Shown here: one piece after another, positions 1 to 4,315 of the stretch
Numbering within the stretch: the stretch's first letter is position 1
How the letters are laid out: each line of letters opens with the position of its first letter
From: JAHEFX01 sp964614585
Lineage (GTDB): Bacteria > Actinomycetota > Acidimicrobiia > Spongiisociales > JAENVV01
Length of the DNA stretch: 5,125 nucleotides
NCBI GenBank assembly: GCA_964614585.1
Contig: CAZTLW010000152.1
Span: 1 to 5,125, forward strand
Direction: 5' to 3'
Translations under genes and position numbers: made by a program
The notes under the pieces: generated by a model
Database searches by the model: none
The model's input: only the letters and a program-made list of their open reading frames with translations
Told to the model about the DNA's origin: nothing

Positions 1-24
1 CCGTCGTACCGTCGTACCGTCGTA
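1..24. repeat. 8-bp tandem repeat, three units, at the 3' end of mgtE
   Basis: The octamer CCGTCGTA is repeated three times without a mismatch, and the array stops two bases before the mgtE stop codon. Each unit junction makes a GTAC tetramer, as in the two heptamer arrays elsewhere in this window, but the period is 8 rather than 7. The array may continue beyond the left edge, so its true length is unknown. No function is apparent; its position just past a stop codon matches that of the array at 2537-2571. Confidence 0.7.
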
Positions 25-26
25 CC

Positions 27-1424
27 TCAGAGCATCAGCGTCGCCACGGCCAGGAAGCCGGCGAAACCGACCAGGTCGGTGATGATGGTCAGGAAGATGT
101 TCGAGGCCAGGGCCGGGTCGAGGCCGAGGGCGCGGAACAGCAGCGGGATGGCGGCGCCGGCGGTCGTGGCCACGACGATGTTCACGAACGCGGCGATGGC
201 GACGACGAGGCCGATCCGGATGGCGTCGGACTCCCCGACGAGGGCGACGTAGGTCCCCGCCACGGCCCCGGCCGACAGGCCGACCCCGATGCCGTTGCCG
301 ACCCCGATGAGGGCCTGGCGCCCGAGGATGCCCGCCACCTCGGTGCGGGGGACGTCATCGGTGGCGAGGGCGCGAATCGTCACGGCCAGGCTCTGGGCGC
401 CGGCGTTGCCGCCCAGCAGTGCCACCACCGGCAGGAGCACGGCCAGTATCGGCACGATCCTGAGGACGTCCTCGAACGGCTGCATCGAGATCGTCACCAC
501 GAGGGCGAGGGCGAGGTTCAACAGCAGCCACGGGAACCGGGCCCGGATGGATCCCGGCACCGATGAGTACACCGTCTCCTCGGCGCCCGCCCCGACCGCG
601 GCGGCGAAGTCCTCCGAAGCCTCCGACTGGATCGTCTCGAACACCGCCTCGGCGGGGACCACGCCGACCAGTCGGCGGCGTTGGTCGACGACCGGCAGGG
701 CCGTCAGGTTGTAGCGCTGGGCCAACTCCGCGACGTCCTCGCGGTCGGTGAGCGGGTTCACGGCGACGGGGTGGTGGATCATGACCTCGTCGAGTCCGAC
801 CCCCGGTCGGCGGAACACGAGGTCGCGGAACGAGATCACCCCGGTGAGGCGGCCGAGGTCGTCGACCACGTAGACGTAGGCCAGTTCCTCGATTTCCTCG
901 TTGATGCGGCGGATCGCCTCGAGGGCCTCCCCGGCGGTGAGGCCCTCCGGCAGGGCGGCGAACTCGGTGACCATGAGCCCGCCGGCGGAGTCGGGCGGGT
1001 ACGAGAGCAGCCGTCGGATCTCCTCGCGTTCGGCGGCGTCGATCGCCGCGAGGAACTGGTCCCGGTCCTCGGGATCCATGACGATGAGGAGGTCGGCCGC
1101 CTCGTGGGCGCCCATCGCCTCCAGCAACGGCGCCACGGCCTCCGGACCCAGCGCCTCGAGCAGTTCCACCGCCAGGTCGTCTCGCATCTCCTCGAGGAGC
1201 GGCGCCGCCTCGGCGGGGGAGATGAGGTCGAGGAGGTCGGGGGCGCGCTCCTCGCCGAGTTCCTCGATGATGTCCGCGGCGTCATGGGGGTCGGCGTCGA
1301 CCAGCGCCTGCCACTCCTTGGGGTTGGCCCGCAGGTGGGCGGCGACCGCGTCCGGTTCCTTCTGGGCCCGCCCCTTCAGGCGGGCGGCCGCCTCACGGGG
1401 CGATACGAGCCGTAGCCGGACCAC
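27..1424 (-). CDS. mgtE: MgtE-type magnesium channel/transporter
   Basis: A 465-residue MgtE-family Mg2+ channel of the inner membrane, close to the usual family length. An acidic MgtE_N superhelical domain spans about residues 30-135. The linker SAGGLM (146-151), typical of the family, leads into two CBS domains (about 152-205 and 212-265), which in known MgtE proteins sense cytosolic Mg2+ and close the pore. Five hydrophobic segments follow (about 299-315, 324-345, 366-395, 402-430, 441-463). GGNAGAQ (338-344) matches the conserved pore-region motif. Asp450 in TDLVGF of the last helix matches the pore aspartate known from the Thermus protein (Asp432); that equivalence is inferred from context. 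The start is GTG, chosen because GGAGGG lies 5 nt upstream. The gene sits 16 nt after greA and is probably co-transcribed with it. Confidence 0.95.
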   Translation of the reverse strand: MVRLRLVSPREAAARLKGRAQKEPDAVAAHLRANPKEWQALVDADPHDAADIIEELGEERAPDLLDLISPAEAAPLLEEMRDDLAVELLEALGPEAVAPLLEAMGAHEAADLLIVMDPEDRDQFLAAIDAAEREEIRRLLSYPPDSAGGLMVTEFAALPEGLTAGEALEAIRRINEEIEELAYVYVVDDLGRLTGVISFRDLVFRRPGVGLDEVMIHHPVAVNPLTDREDVAELAQRYNLTALPVVDQRRRLVGVVPAEAVFETIQSEASEDFAAAVGAGAEETVYSSVPGSIRARFPWLLLNLALALVVTISMQPFEDVLRIVPILAVLLPVVALLGGNAGAQSLAVTIRALATDDVPRTEVAGILGRQALIGVGNGIGVGLSAGAVAGTYVALVGESDAIRIGLVVAIAAFVNIVVATTAGAAIPLLFRALGLDPALASNIFLTIITDLVGFAGFLAVATLML

Positions 1425-1429
1425 TGACG

Positions 1430-1435
1430 CCCTCC
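1430..1435 (-). promoter_or_regulatory. Ribosome binding site of mgtE
   Basis: The minus strand reads GGAGGG, 5 nt before the GTG start of mgtE and just downstream of the greA stop. It is the clearest Shine-Dalgarno site in the window and fixes the GTG as start. The other start sites examined here lack one, which fits mgtE being the internal gene of an operon. Confidence 0.8.
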
Positions 1436-1440
1436 ATCGG

Positions 1441-1914
1441 TCAGCCCTCGAAGGGGTCGATGGCGGTGATCGTCAGGCTGAAGGTGCCACCCGGCGCCTC
1501 GTAGGCGACCATGTCGCCCACGGCGGCGCCCAGCAGCGCCTTGCCGACCGGCGACGTGGGGGAGGCCAGCAGCACGCCCGGCACCCGGTTCTCCGGGGGG
1601 GCCACGAAGTAGCGCATCTCGTCGCCGTCCTCGTCGGTGGTGGTCACCAGACTGCCCACCTCGACGACGTCGCTCTCGGTCGCCACCCGCACCTCGGCGT
1701 GCTCGAGGAGGTGGGTGAGCTGGCGGATCCGCGCCTCCATGAGTCCCTGGTCGTTCTTGGCCGCGTCGTAGTCGGCGTTCTCCCGCAGGTCGCCATGACT
1801 GCGCGCCTCGGCGATCCGCTCGGCGATCTCGGTGCGACCGACCGTGGTCAGGTGCTCGAGCTCGGCGCGGAGCTTCTCGTGGGCGGCAGGGGTCAGGAAG
1901 GTGGGATCGGACAT
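1441..1914 (-). CDS. greA: Transcription elongation factor GreA
   Basis: A 157-residue protein, essentially the standard GreA length (158 in E. coli). GreA enters the secondary channel of RNA polymerase and stimulates cleavage of backtracked RNA. The N-terminal part (about 1-75) is the antiparallel coiled coil. Its tip carries GDLRENADY (41-49), with Asp42 and Glu45 at the positions of the catalytic acidic pair (Asp41/Glu44 in E. coli). The FKBP-like C-terminal domain (about 80-157) contains the family signature SPTSPVGKALLGAAVGD. The ATG at 1914 begins MSDPTFLTP, a normal GreA N-terminus. No Shine-Dalgarno is visible; a TATCCT hexamer lies 10 nt upstream. The gene heads an apparent two-gene operon with mgtE and is divergent from the DivIVA-motif gene, with 58 nt between the two starts. 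Confidence 0.96.
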   Translation of the reverse strand: MSDPTFLTPAAHEKLRAELEHLTTVGRTEIAERIAEARSHGDLRENADYDAAKNDQGLMEARIRQLTHLLEHAEVRVATESDVVEVGSLVTTTDEDGDEMRYFVAPPENRVPGVLLASPTSPVGKALLGAAVGDMVAYEAPGGTFSLTITAIDPFEG

Positions 1915-1924
1915 CGAGGACGAG

Positions 1925-1930
1925 AGGATA
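1925..1930 (-). promoter_or_regulatory. Candidate -10 element of greA-mgtE
   Basis: The minus strand reads TATCCT (TANNNT), ending 10 nt before the greA ATG. A start point 6-8 nt downstream would leave a leader of only a few nt. No convincing -35 hexamer is seen 16-19 nt further upstream. Confidence 0.5.
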
Positions 1931-1959
1931 GTGGTGGCCCGTCATGGGCCACCCGTCGG

Positions 1960-1965
1960 TACGAT
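1960..1965 (+). promoter_or_regulatory. Candidate -10 element of the DivIVA-motif gene
   Basis: TACGAT (TANNNT) is separated by exactly 7 nt from the ATG at 1973, which is the spacing expected if transcription begins at the A of the start codon (leaderless). This supports ATG 1973 over the upstream in-frame GTG codons at 1931 and 1934. No clear -35 is visible. Confidence 0.55.
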
Positions 1966-1972
1966 CCGGGAG

Positions 1973-2545
1973 ATGCTGACGTCCGAGGGGGCCGCTTCGT
2001 TCATCTTCAGCCGCGCCCGGAAGGGCTACGACCGCGACGAGGTCGAGGCCCTCCGGGCGAGGATCGTCGTCGCCCTCACGCTCACCGAGCGAGGGGTGGT
2101 CGAGGGCATCCCGGTCGGCGCCGACGACCTGGTGGCCGCCGAGCTCGGGTATGGGCGGGGTGGGTACGACCATCGGGAGGTGGATCGGTTCATCGACGAG
2201 GCCGCTGCCGTCCTGCGTCGGCGGGGCGCCCACCGGGCCGAGTCGTCGGCGCCCGAGCATCCGATCGCCATCGACGACCTCGGCAAGGCATTCGGCGGCT
2301 ATGACACGGACGAGGTCGCCCGGTTCACCGAGGCCGTGGGTGGGGCGCTGGCCGCGTGGGAGTCGGGCGTCCGGCCCGACCTCACCGCCGACGCGGTCGA
2401 GCGATGGACCTTCGCCACCGCCCGCCGCGGCTACGACCACGACGATGTCGAGCGCCTCGTGGCCCGGGCCACCCGCGCCCTGGAGCGATTCGAGGCGGCG
2501 AACCCGCTGCCGGCGTCGGACGACGAGTCCGACGCCGAGTACTGA
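1973..2545 (+). CDS. DivIVA-domain protein with four tandem GYD motifs
   Basis: A 190-residue acidic protein with four copies of the short DivIVA N-terminal motif: KGYDRDEVEAL (17-27), GGYDHREVDRF (63-73), GGYDTDEVARF (108-118) and RGYDHDDVERL (152-162), spaced 44-46 residues apart. In DivIVA/Wag31 proteins this motif (R/G-G-Y-[DN]-x-[DE]-[DE]-V-D-x-F) belongs to the small N-terminal membrane- and curvature-binding domain, normally present once and followed by a long coiled coil. Here no coiled coil, signal peptide or membrane segment is visible; the protein is almost entirely repeats. The final residues (AEY) and stop codon are encoded by the first heptamers of the GTAC array at 2537. It is divergent from greA and convergent with the kinase-like gene. 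Polar or division-site scaffolding is a guess; membership of the DivIVA-domain family is well supported. Confidence 0.85.
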   Translation: MLTSEGAASFIFSRARKGYDRDEVEALRARIVVALTLTERGVVEGIPVGADDLVAAELGYGRGGYDHREVDRFIDEAAAVLRRRGAHRAESSAPEHPIAIDDLGKAFGGYDTDEVARFTEAVGGALAAWESGVRPDLTADAVERWTFATARRGYDHDDVERLVARATRALERFEAANPLPASDDESDAEY

Positions 2546-2571
2546 GTACCAAGTACTGAGTACTCGGTACT
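2537..2571. repeat. GTAC heptamer array A (five units), forming an inverted repeat
   Basis: Five 7-bp units in register: GAGTACT, GAGTACC, AAGTACT, GAGTACT, CGGTACT, each containing the palindrome GTAC. The array also folds on itself: 2535-2549 pairs with 2553-2567 at 14 of 15 positions around a CAA loop. It overlaps the last codons and stop of the DivIVA-motif gene and abuts the GC hairpin at 2572-2588. Read on the minus strand, the order is GC-rich hairpin, then AGTACCG heptamers, the same arrangement as in array B at 4107-4191. Confidence 0.9.
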
Positions 2572-2588
2572 GCCGGGCTTCGCCCGGC
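2572..2588. terminator. Terminator-like hairpin between convergent genes
   Basis: GCCGGGC, loop TTC, GCCCGGC is a perfect 7-bp stem with a 3-nt loop. It lies between the stop of the plus-strand DivIVA-motif gene (2545) and the stop of the minus-strand kinase-like gene (2590), so it could serve both. There is no T-tract on either strand, as is common for presumed terminators in high-GC actinomycetes. The adjacent GTAC array adds a second, longer foldback. Confidence 0.6.
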
Positions 2589-2589
2589 G

Positions 2590-3471
2590 TCACAGGCCGA
2601 ACATCACCTCGCGGAGGTTGACCGGGGTGACGGCGAAGGTCTCCCGGTCCACCCGCATCGAGCCGAGACGGAGCCCCGTCATGCCTTCGCCGAAGGCGGT
2701 CTCGACCCGCAGCACCTCCCCGTCCCAGTCGAGCAGGCCGAGCCCCAGACAGCGCCCGGAGCCGTCGTGGATGCCGACCAGCATGTCGTCGAGCCGGCCG
2801 AGATCGAGGCCGACGGGGAGGGTGGGGGCGAAGACGGTGGGGCGGACCCGCCAGCGATCGGTCGCCCCGCCGAGGGCGGAGGAGAGCGAGGCCCGAAGCC
2901 GATCGGCTCGCTCGGTCGGGTCGATGACCTCGACACCGGGGTGGGCGTCGGTCACCTCGACGTCGACGGTGAAGAACCGCTGCAGCATGCCGACCAGCGG
3001 CTCGAGCTCGGAGCCCCGCTGCAGGCCGACGACGAGGTCGGGCTCGCAGAGCTCCATCTTGTGGTACTTGAGCGTCTCGCCGACCACCCCCGAGACGATG
3101 CCGGTGGTGTCCAACAGCACGAGGTCCGCTCGACGCCGGGCCCGATGCACGAGCCGGGCGGTGCCGACGACCATCTGGGTCACGAGGTGCTTGGGATGGA
3201 TGGAACCGACGAAGCGGATCTCGTCGGCGTGGTCCATGGCGTCGAGGTCGTCGGTCGACCGGAGCACCACCAGGCCGGTGCAGGCGGGCGGGGCGATCGT
3301 GTCGACCGCCACGTCGGCGTCGACGTAGGCGACCGTCTGGCCCTCGGCCAGGGCCCGACGGGCGAGTTCCTTGGCGTAGGTGCTCTTGCCGGTGTCCGGT
3401 GCCCCGAGGAGCATGACGACGGATGGGCCGTCGCCGCGCAGACGAGCGAGAACATCGGACGGGGGGAGCAT
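2590..3471 (-). CDS. Clp1-type P-loop polynucleotide kinase-like protein
   Basis: A 293-residue cytoplasmic NTPase resembling the Clp1/Grc3 polynucleotide kinase family, which transfers the ATP gamma-phosphate to 5'-OH nucleic acid ends. The Walker A motif GAPDTGKST is at 23-31. VDADVAVDTIAPP (50-62) aligns with the family segment carrying Walker B (D-x-D-x-x-Q) followed by a PP pair. LLDTTGIVSG (119-128) matches the T-x-G clasp region. LVVGLQRGSELEPL (146-159) is the next family-like segment. The C-terminal third (about 205-293) is a small beta-rich domain without a motif I recognise. Val56 stands where the family usually has Gln, and Ile125 where the clasp usually has Trp. No Shine-Dalgarno precedes the ATG; TACGCT lies 7 nt upstream. 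The substrate is unknown, and bacterial members are little characterised. Confidence 0.85.
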   Translation of the reverse strand: MLPPSDVLARLRGDGPSVVMLLGAPDTGKSTYAKELARRALAEGQTVAYVDADVAVDTIAPPACTGLVVLRSTDDLDAMDHADEIRFVGSIHPKHLVTQMVVGTARLVHRARRRADLVLLDTTGIVSGVVGETLKYHKMELCEPDLVVGLQRGSELEPLVGMLQRFFTVDVEVTDAHPGVEVIDPTERADRLRASLSSALGGATDRWRVRPTVFAPTLPVGLDLGRLDDMLVGIHDGSGRCLGLGLLDWDGEVLRVETAFGEGMTGLRLGSMRVDRETFAVTPVNLREVMFGL

Positions 3472-3478
3472 GGGTGGC

Positions 3479-3484
3479 AGCGTA
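3479..3484 (-). promoter_or_regulatory. Candidate -10 element of the kinase-like gene
   Basis: The minus strand reads TACGCT (TANNNT), 7 nt before the ATG at 3471, consistent with leaderless transcription. The 71-bp tandem repeat begins about 29 bp further upstream. No -35 hexamer is recognisable. Confidence 0.55.
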
Positions 3485-3512
3485 ACGGCGGCTGGACCAT
3501 CCCCGGACGGGC

Positions 3513-3653
3513 GCCCCCCACTCCGCTCTTGTGTCGTTCAGCCCTCGTGGAGGTGGCCTGGTGACACAGGAACGGGTGGGGATGCCCCCCAGTCCGCTCT
3601 TGTGTCGTTCAGCCCTCGTGGAGGTGGCCTGGTGACACAGGGACGGGTGGGGA
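3513..3653. repeat. 71-bp tandem duplication with internal foldback
   Basis: Unit 1 (3513-3582) and unit 2 (3584-3653) are identical over 70 positions except at 3521/3592 (C/G) and 3571/3642 (A/G); the offset is 71. Each unit holds a foldback: CTTGTGTC (3528-3535) pairs with GACACAGG (3563-3570), one pair being G-T. Inside it, CAGC and CCTC pair imperfectly with GAGG and GGCCTG. The same fold lies at 3599-3641. The repeat fills most of the 191 nt between the glutaredoxin-like gene and the start of the kinase-like gene. It could end glutaredoxin transcription, bind a regulator upstream of the kinase-like promoter, or be a dispersed palindromic element. Short frames through it do not look like a protein. 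Confidence 0.95.
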
Positions 3654-3662
3654 GGCGGTTGG

Positions 3663-3887
3663 TCAGCCGGGCAGGCGGCGACGGAGGTCGGCGGCGTCGA
3701 AGATGCCCTCGGCAAGGACCCTGCCCTGTGCATCCACCAGCACCGGGATCCGGAGCCCGTAGTCGGCGGCGAGCACCGGGTCCCGGTCCACGTCGACTCG
3801 CTCGACGCCGCCGACGGCACCGAGCGATTCGAGGACCAGCCACGCATCGTGGCAGAGATGACAGTTGGGTCGCTCGAAGAATCGCAT
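3663..3887 (-). CDS. Glutaredoxin-like thioredoxin-fold protein (DUF836 type)
   Basis: A 74-residue single-domain protein of the small glutaredoxin-like family (DUF836), cytoplasmic and presumably a thiol-disulfide redox protein. The first strand MRFFERP leads straight into the redox motif CHLC (Cys9-Cys12), then a helix. The cis-proline segment RIPVL (46-50, Pro48) and a last strand and helix complete the fold, so the short length is normal. I chose ATG 3887 because family members begin directly with the first beta strand. An upstream in-frame TTG at 3911 would add eight residues (SEKPDGI-type) but would overlap the 5' end of the 6S RNA candidate on the other strand. The Shine-Dalgarno is weak (CGGA shortly before ATG). 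Its redox partner is unknown. Confidence 0.85.
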   Translation of the reverse strand: MRFFERPNCHLCHDAWLVLESLGAVGGVERVDVDRDPVLAADYGLRIPVLVDAQGRVLAEGIFDAADLRRRLPG

Positions 3888-3907
3888 GATTCCGTCCGGT
3901 TTTTCAC

Positions 3908-4064
3908 TCAAGGTGGTCGTAAGGGTCGACGATAGATGCCATACACAAGATCACGGGTCGCGTCCCACGTCCCGTGAAACGGAGGAGGGGTCGGCGCCCT
4001 AGCCCGGTGTCCGCATCGGGTTCACAGGAAGCCTCCCAGCCCGCCCAGCGGCGCCCACCTTCTC
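3908..4064 (+). ncRNA. ssrS: 6S RNA candidate (ssrS-like)
   Basis: 6S RNA mimics an open promoter and sequesters housekeeping RNA polymerase. Three blocks resemble the E. coli RNA as I recall it: TCGTAAGGG (3917-3925), CGATA then CATACACAAGA (3930-3950; E. coli CGATA...CATACCACAAGA), and GGGTTCACAGG (4018-4028) followed by CAGCCCGCCCAGCGGCGCC. The fold also fits. AAGGTGG (3910-3916) pairs perfectly with CCACCTT (4055-4061), then CGT/GCG and GGGT/GCCC extend an interrupted closing stem. The 5' strand of the central bubble is unpaired (3927-3954). A hairpin sits on the 3' strand of the bubble (CCCGGTG, TCCG, CATCGGG, 4003-4020). A terminal stem pairs 3955-3966 with 3988-3999. The perfect hairpin at 4068-4100 follows at once. 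About 157 nt is short for the family (usually 180-200). Ends are estimates, and no clear promoter was found. Confidence 0.72.
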
Positions 4065-4067
4065 CAC

Positions 4068-4100
4068 ACCGGAGCCCCGGCCCAGTGCCGGGGCTCCGGT
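4068..4100 (+). terminator. Strong terminator hairpin after the 6S RNA candidate
   Basis: ACCGGAGCCCCGG (4068-4080) and CCGGGGCTCCGGT (4088-4100) are perfectly complementary over 13 bp around a 7-nt loop. It lies 6 nt past the closing stem of the 6S RNA candidate. There is no T-run, only a mild TCGTT. It is the most stable simple hairpin seen in the window. With no other plus-strand transcript just upstream, it is most easily explained as the 3' end of the RNA gene. Confidence 0.75.
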
Positions 4101-4106
4101 CGTTGG

Positions 4107-4122
4107 GCGGACGTTCGTCCGC
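4107..4122. other. GC hairpin at the head of GTAC array B
   Basis: GCGGACG and CGTCCGC are perfect 7-bp complements separated by TT (in practice a 6-bp stem with a GTTC tetraloop). Its last two bases, GC, run directly into the AGTACCG heptamers. The hairpin at 2572-2588, read on the minus strand, ends in GC and meets AGTACCG in the same way. I therefore read it as part of a composite element rather than a second independent terminator. Confidence 0.6.
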
Positions 4123-4191
4123 AGTACCGAGTACCGAGTACCAAGTACCCAGAACGACCGTCTCGGTACTCAGTACTTCGTACTCGGTACT
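4123..4191. repeat. GTAC heptamer array B (ten-unit register)
   Basis: GTAC occurs at 4124, 4131, 4138 and 4145, and again at 4166, 4173, 4180 and 4187, every 7 bp. The gap of 21 bp keeps the register; the two missing units read GAAC (4152) and CGTC (4159) and look like decayed copies. The left half consists of AGTACCN units and the right half of their reverse complements. As a result 4123-4150 pairs with 4164-4191 at 23 of 28 positions, around a 13-nt loop. It lies between the 6S terminator and the small membrane-peptide gene. No protein-coding potential is seen. Confidence 0.9.
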
Positions 4192-4204
4192 GGCCGCCGG
4201 GGCA

Positions 4205-4210
4205 TAGCCT
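4205..4210 (+). promoter_or_regulatory. Candidate -10 element of the small membrane-peptide gene
   Basis: TAGCCT (TANNNT) ends 9 nt before the ATG at 4220, similar to the 7-10 nt spacing seen before four other genes here. No -35 is evident, and the region where one would lie is the right end of GTAC array B. Confidence 0.45.
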
Positions 4211-4219
4211 CGGCGGTCG

Positions 4220-4315
4220 ATGCGCCCCAACACCGTCTTCGTGCTCGTCGCCCTGTTGCTGCTGCTCGGGGCGGCGGCGGCCGTGCTCACCTGGCAGCTG
4301 CTGGCGGCGGGCTGA
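4220..4315 (+). CDS. Small single-span membrane peptide, 31 residues
   Basis: A 31-codon frame starting at ATG and ending in TGA. It encodes a short polar N-terminus MRPNT, then an uninterrupted hydrophobic stretch of about 20 residues (VFVLVALLLLL then GAAAAVL), and a short tail TWQLLAAG. That is the layout of a single transmembrane helix with a positive N-terminus; no cleavage site is obvious. I do not recognise a family. Support comes from the well-formed span, the TANNNT hexamer 9 nt upstream, and placement after a non-coding zone. The last 29 bp overlap the 3' end of the SAM hydrolase gene on the other strand, so part of the composition could be dictated by that gene; however, most of the hydrophobic span (4235-4286) lies outside the overlap. 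Low-complexity Leu/Ala codons in GC-rich DNA could also arise by chance. Confidence 0.55.
   Translation: MRPNTVFVLVALLLLLGAAAAVLTWQLLAAG

Noticed and set aside
681..1415. Plus-strand frame of 244 codons antisense to mgtE
   Set aside because: A shadow of mgtE: Val/Asp/Glu/Arg-rich product with no motif, opposite a gene with clear domain structure.
1832..1972. N-terminal extension of the DivIVA-motif gene to an ATG at 1832, or to GTG 1931/1934
   Set aside because: The 1832 start lies inside greA and gives non-family sequence before the first motif. The GTG starts leave almost no room for a promoter, whereas ATG 1973 has TACGAT exactly 7 nt upstream.
3513..3653. CRISPR array, integron attC site or insertion-sequence end in the 71-bp repeat
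   Set aside because: The units are directly contiguous with no spacers, no attC core-site pair is seen, and no transposase frame or target duplication flanks them.
3513..3653. Short open frames through the 71-bp repeat on either strand
   Set aside because: The duplication shifts frame (71 is not a multiple of 3), so the two units encode different peptides in one frame. This argues against selection on protein.
1376..3907. Very long open frame (843 codons) on the minus strand
   Set aside because: It runs through greA, the divergent DivIVA-motif gene, the kinase-like gene and the tandem repeat in other frames. Its product is Arg/Pro/Gly-rich low-complexity sequence typical of shadow frames in GC-rich DNA.
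3904..3942. 12-codon leader-like frame on the minus strand upstream of the glutaredoxin-like gene
   Set aside because: It is too short to support, has no Shine-Dalgarno or convincing -10, and lies within the 6S RNA candidate on the other strand.
3912..4060. Minus-strand riboswitch in the leader of the glutaredoxin-like gene
   Set aside because: No cobalamin, SAM, TPP or other aptamer signature was recognised on this strand, while the plus strand matches 6S RNA in both sequence and architecture.
3960..4065. tRNA, SRP RNA or RNase P RNA in the non-coding zone
   Set aside because: GGGTTCA resembles a T-arm, but there is no cloverleaf around it. The SRP GGAAG/AGCA core and the RNase P P4 signatures are absent.
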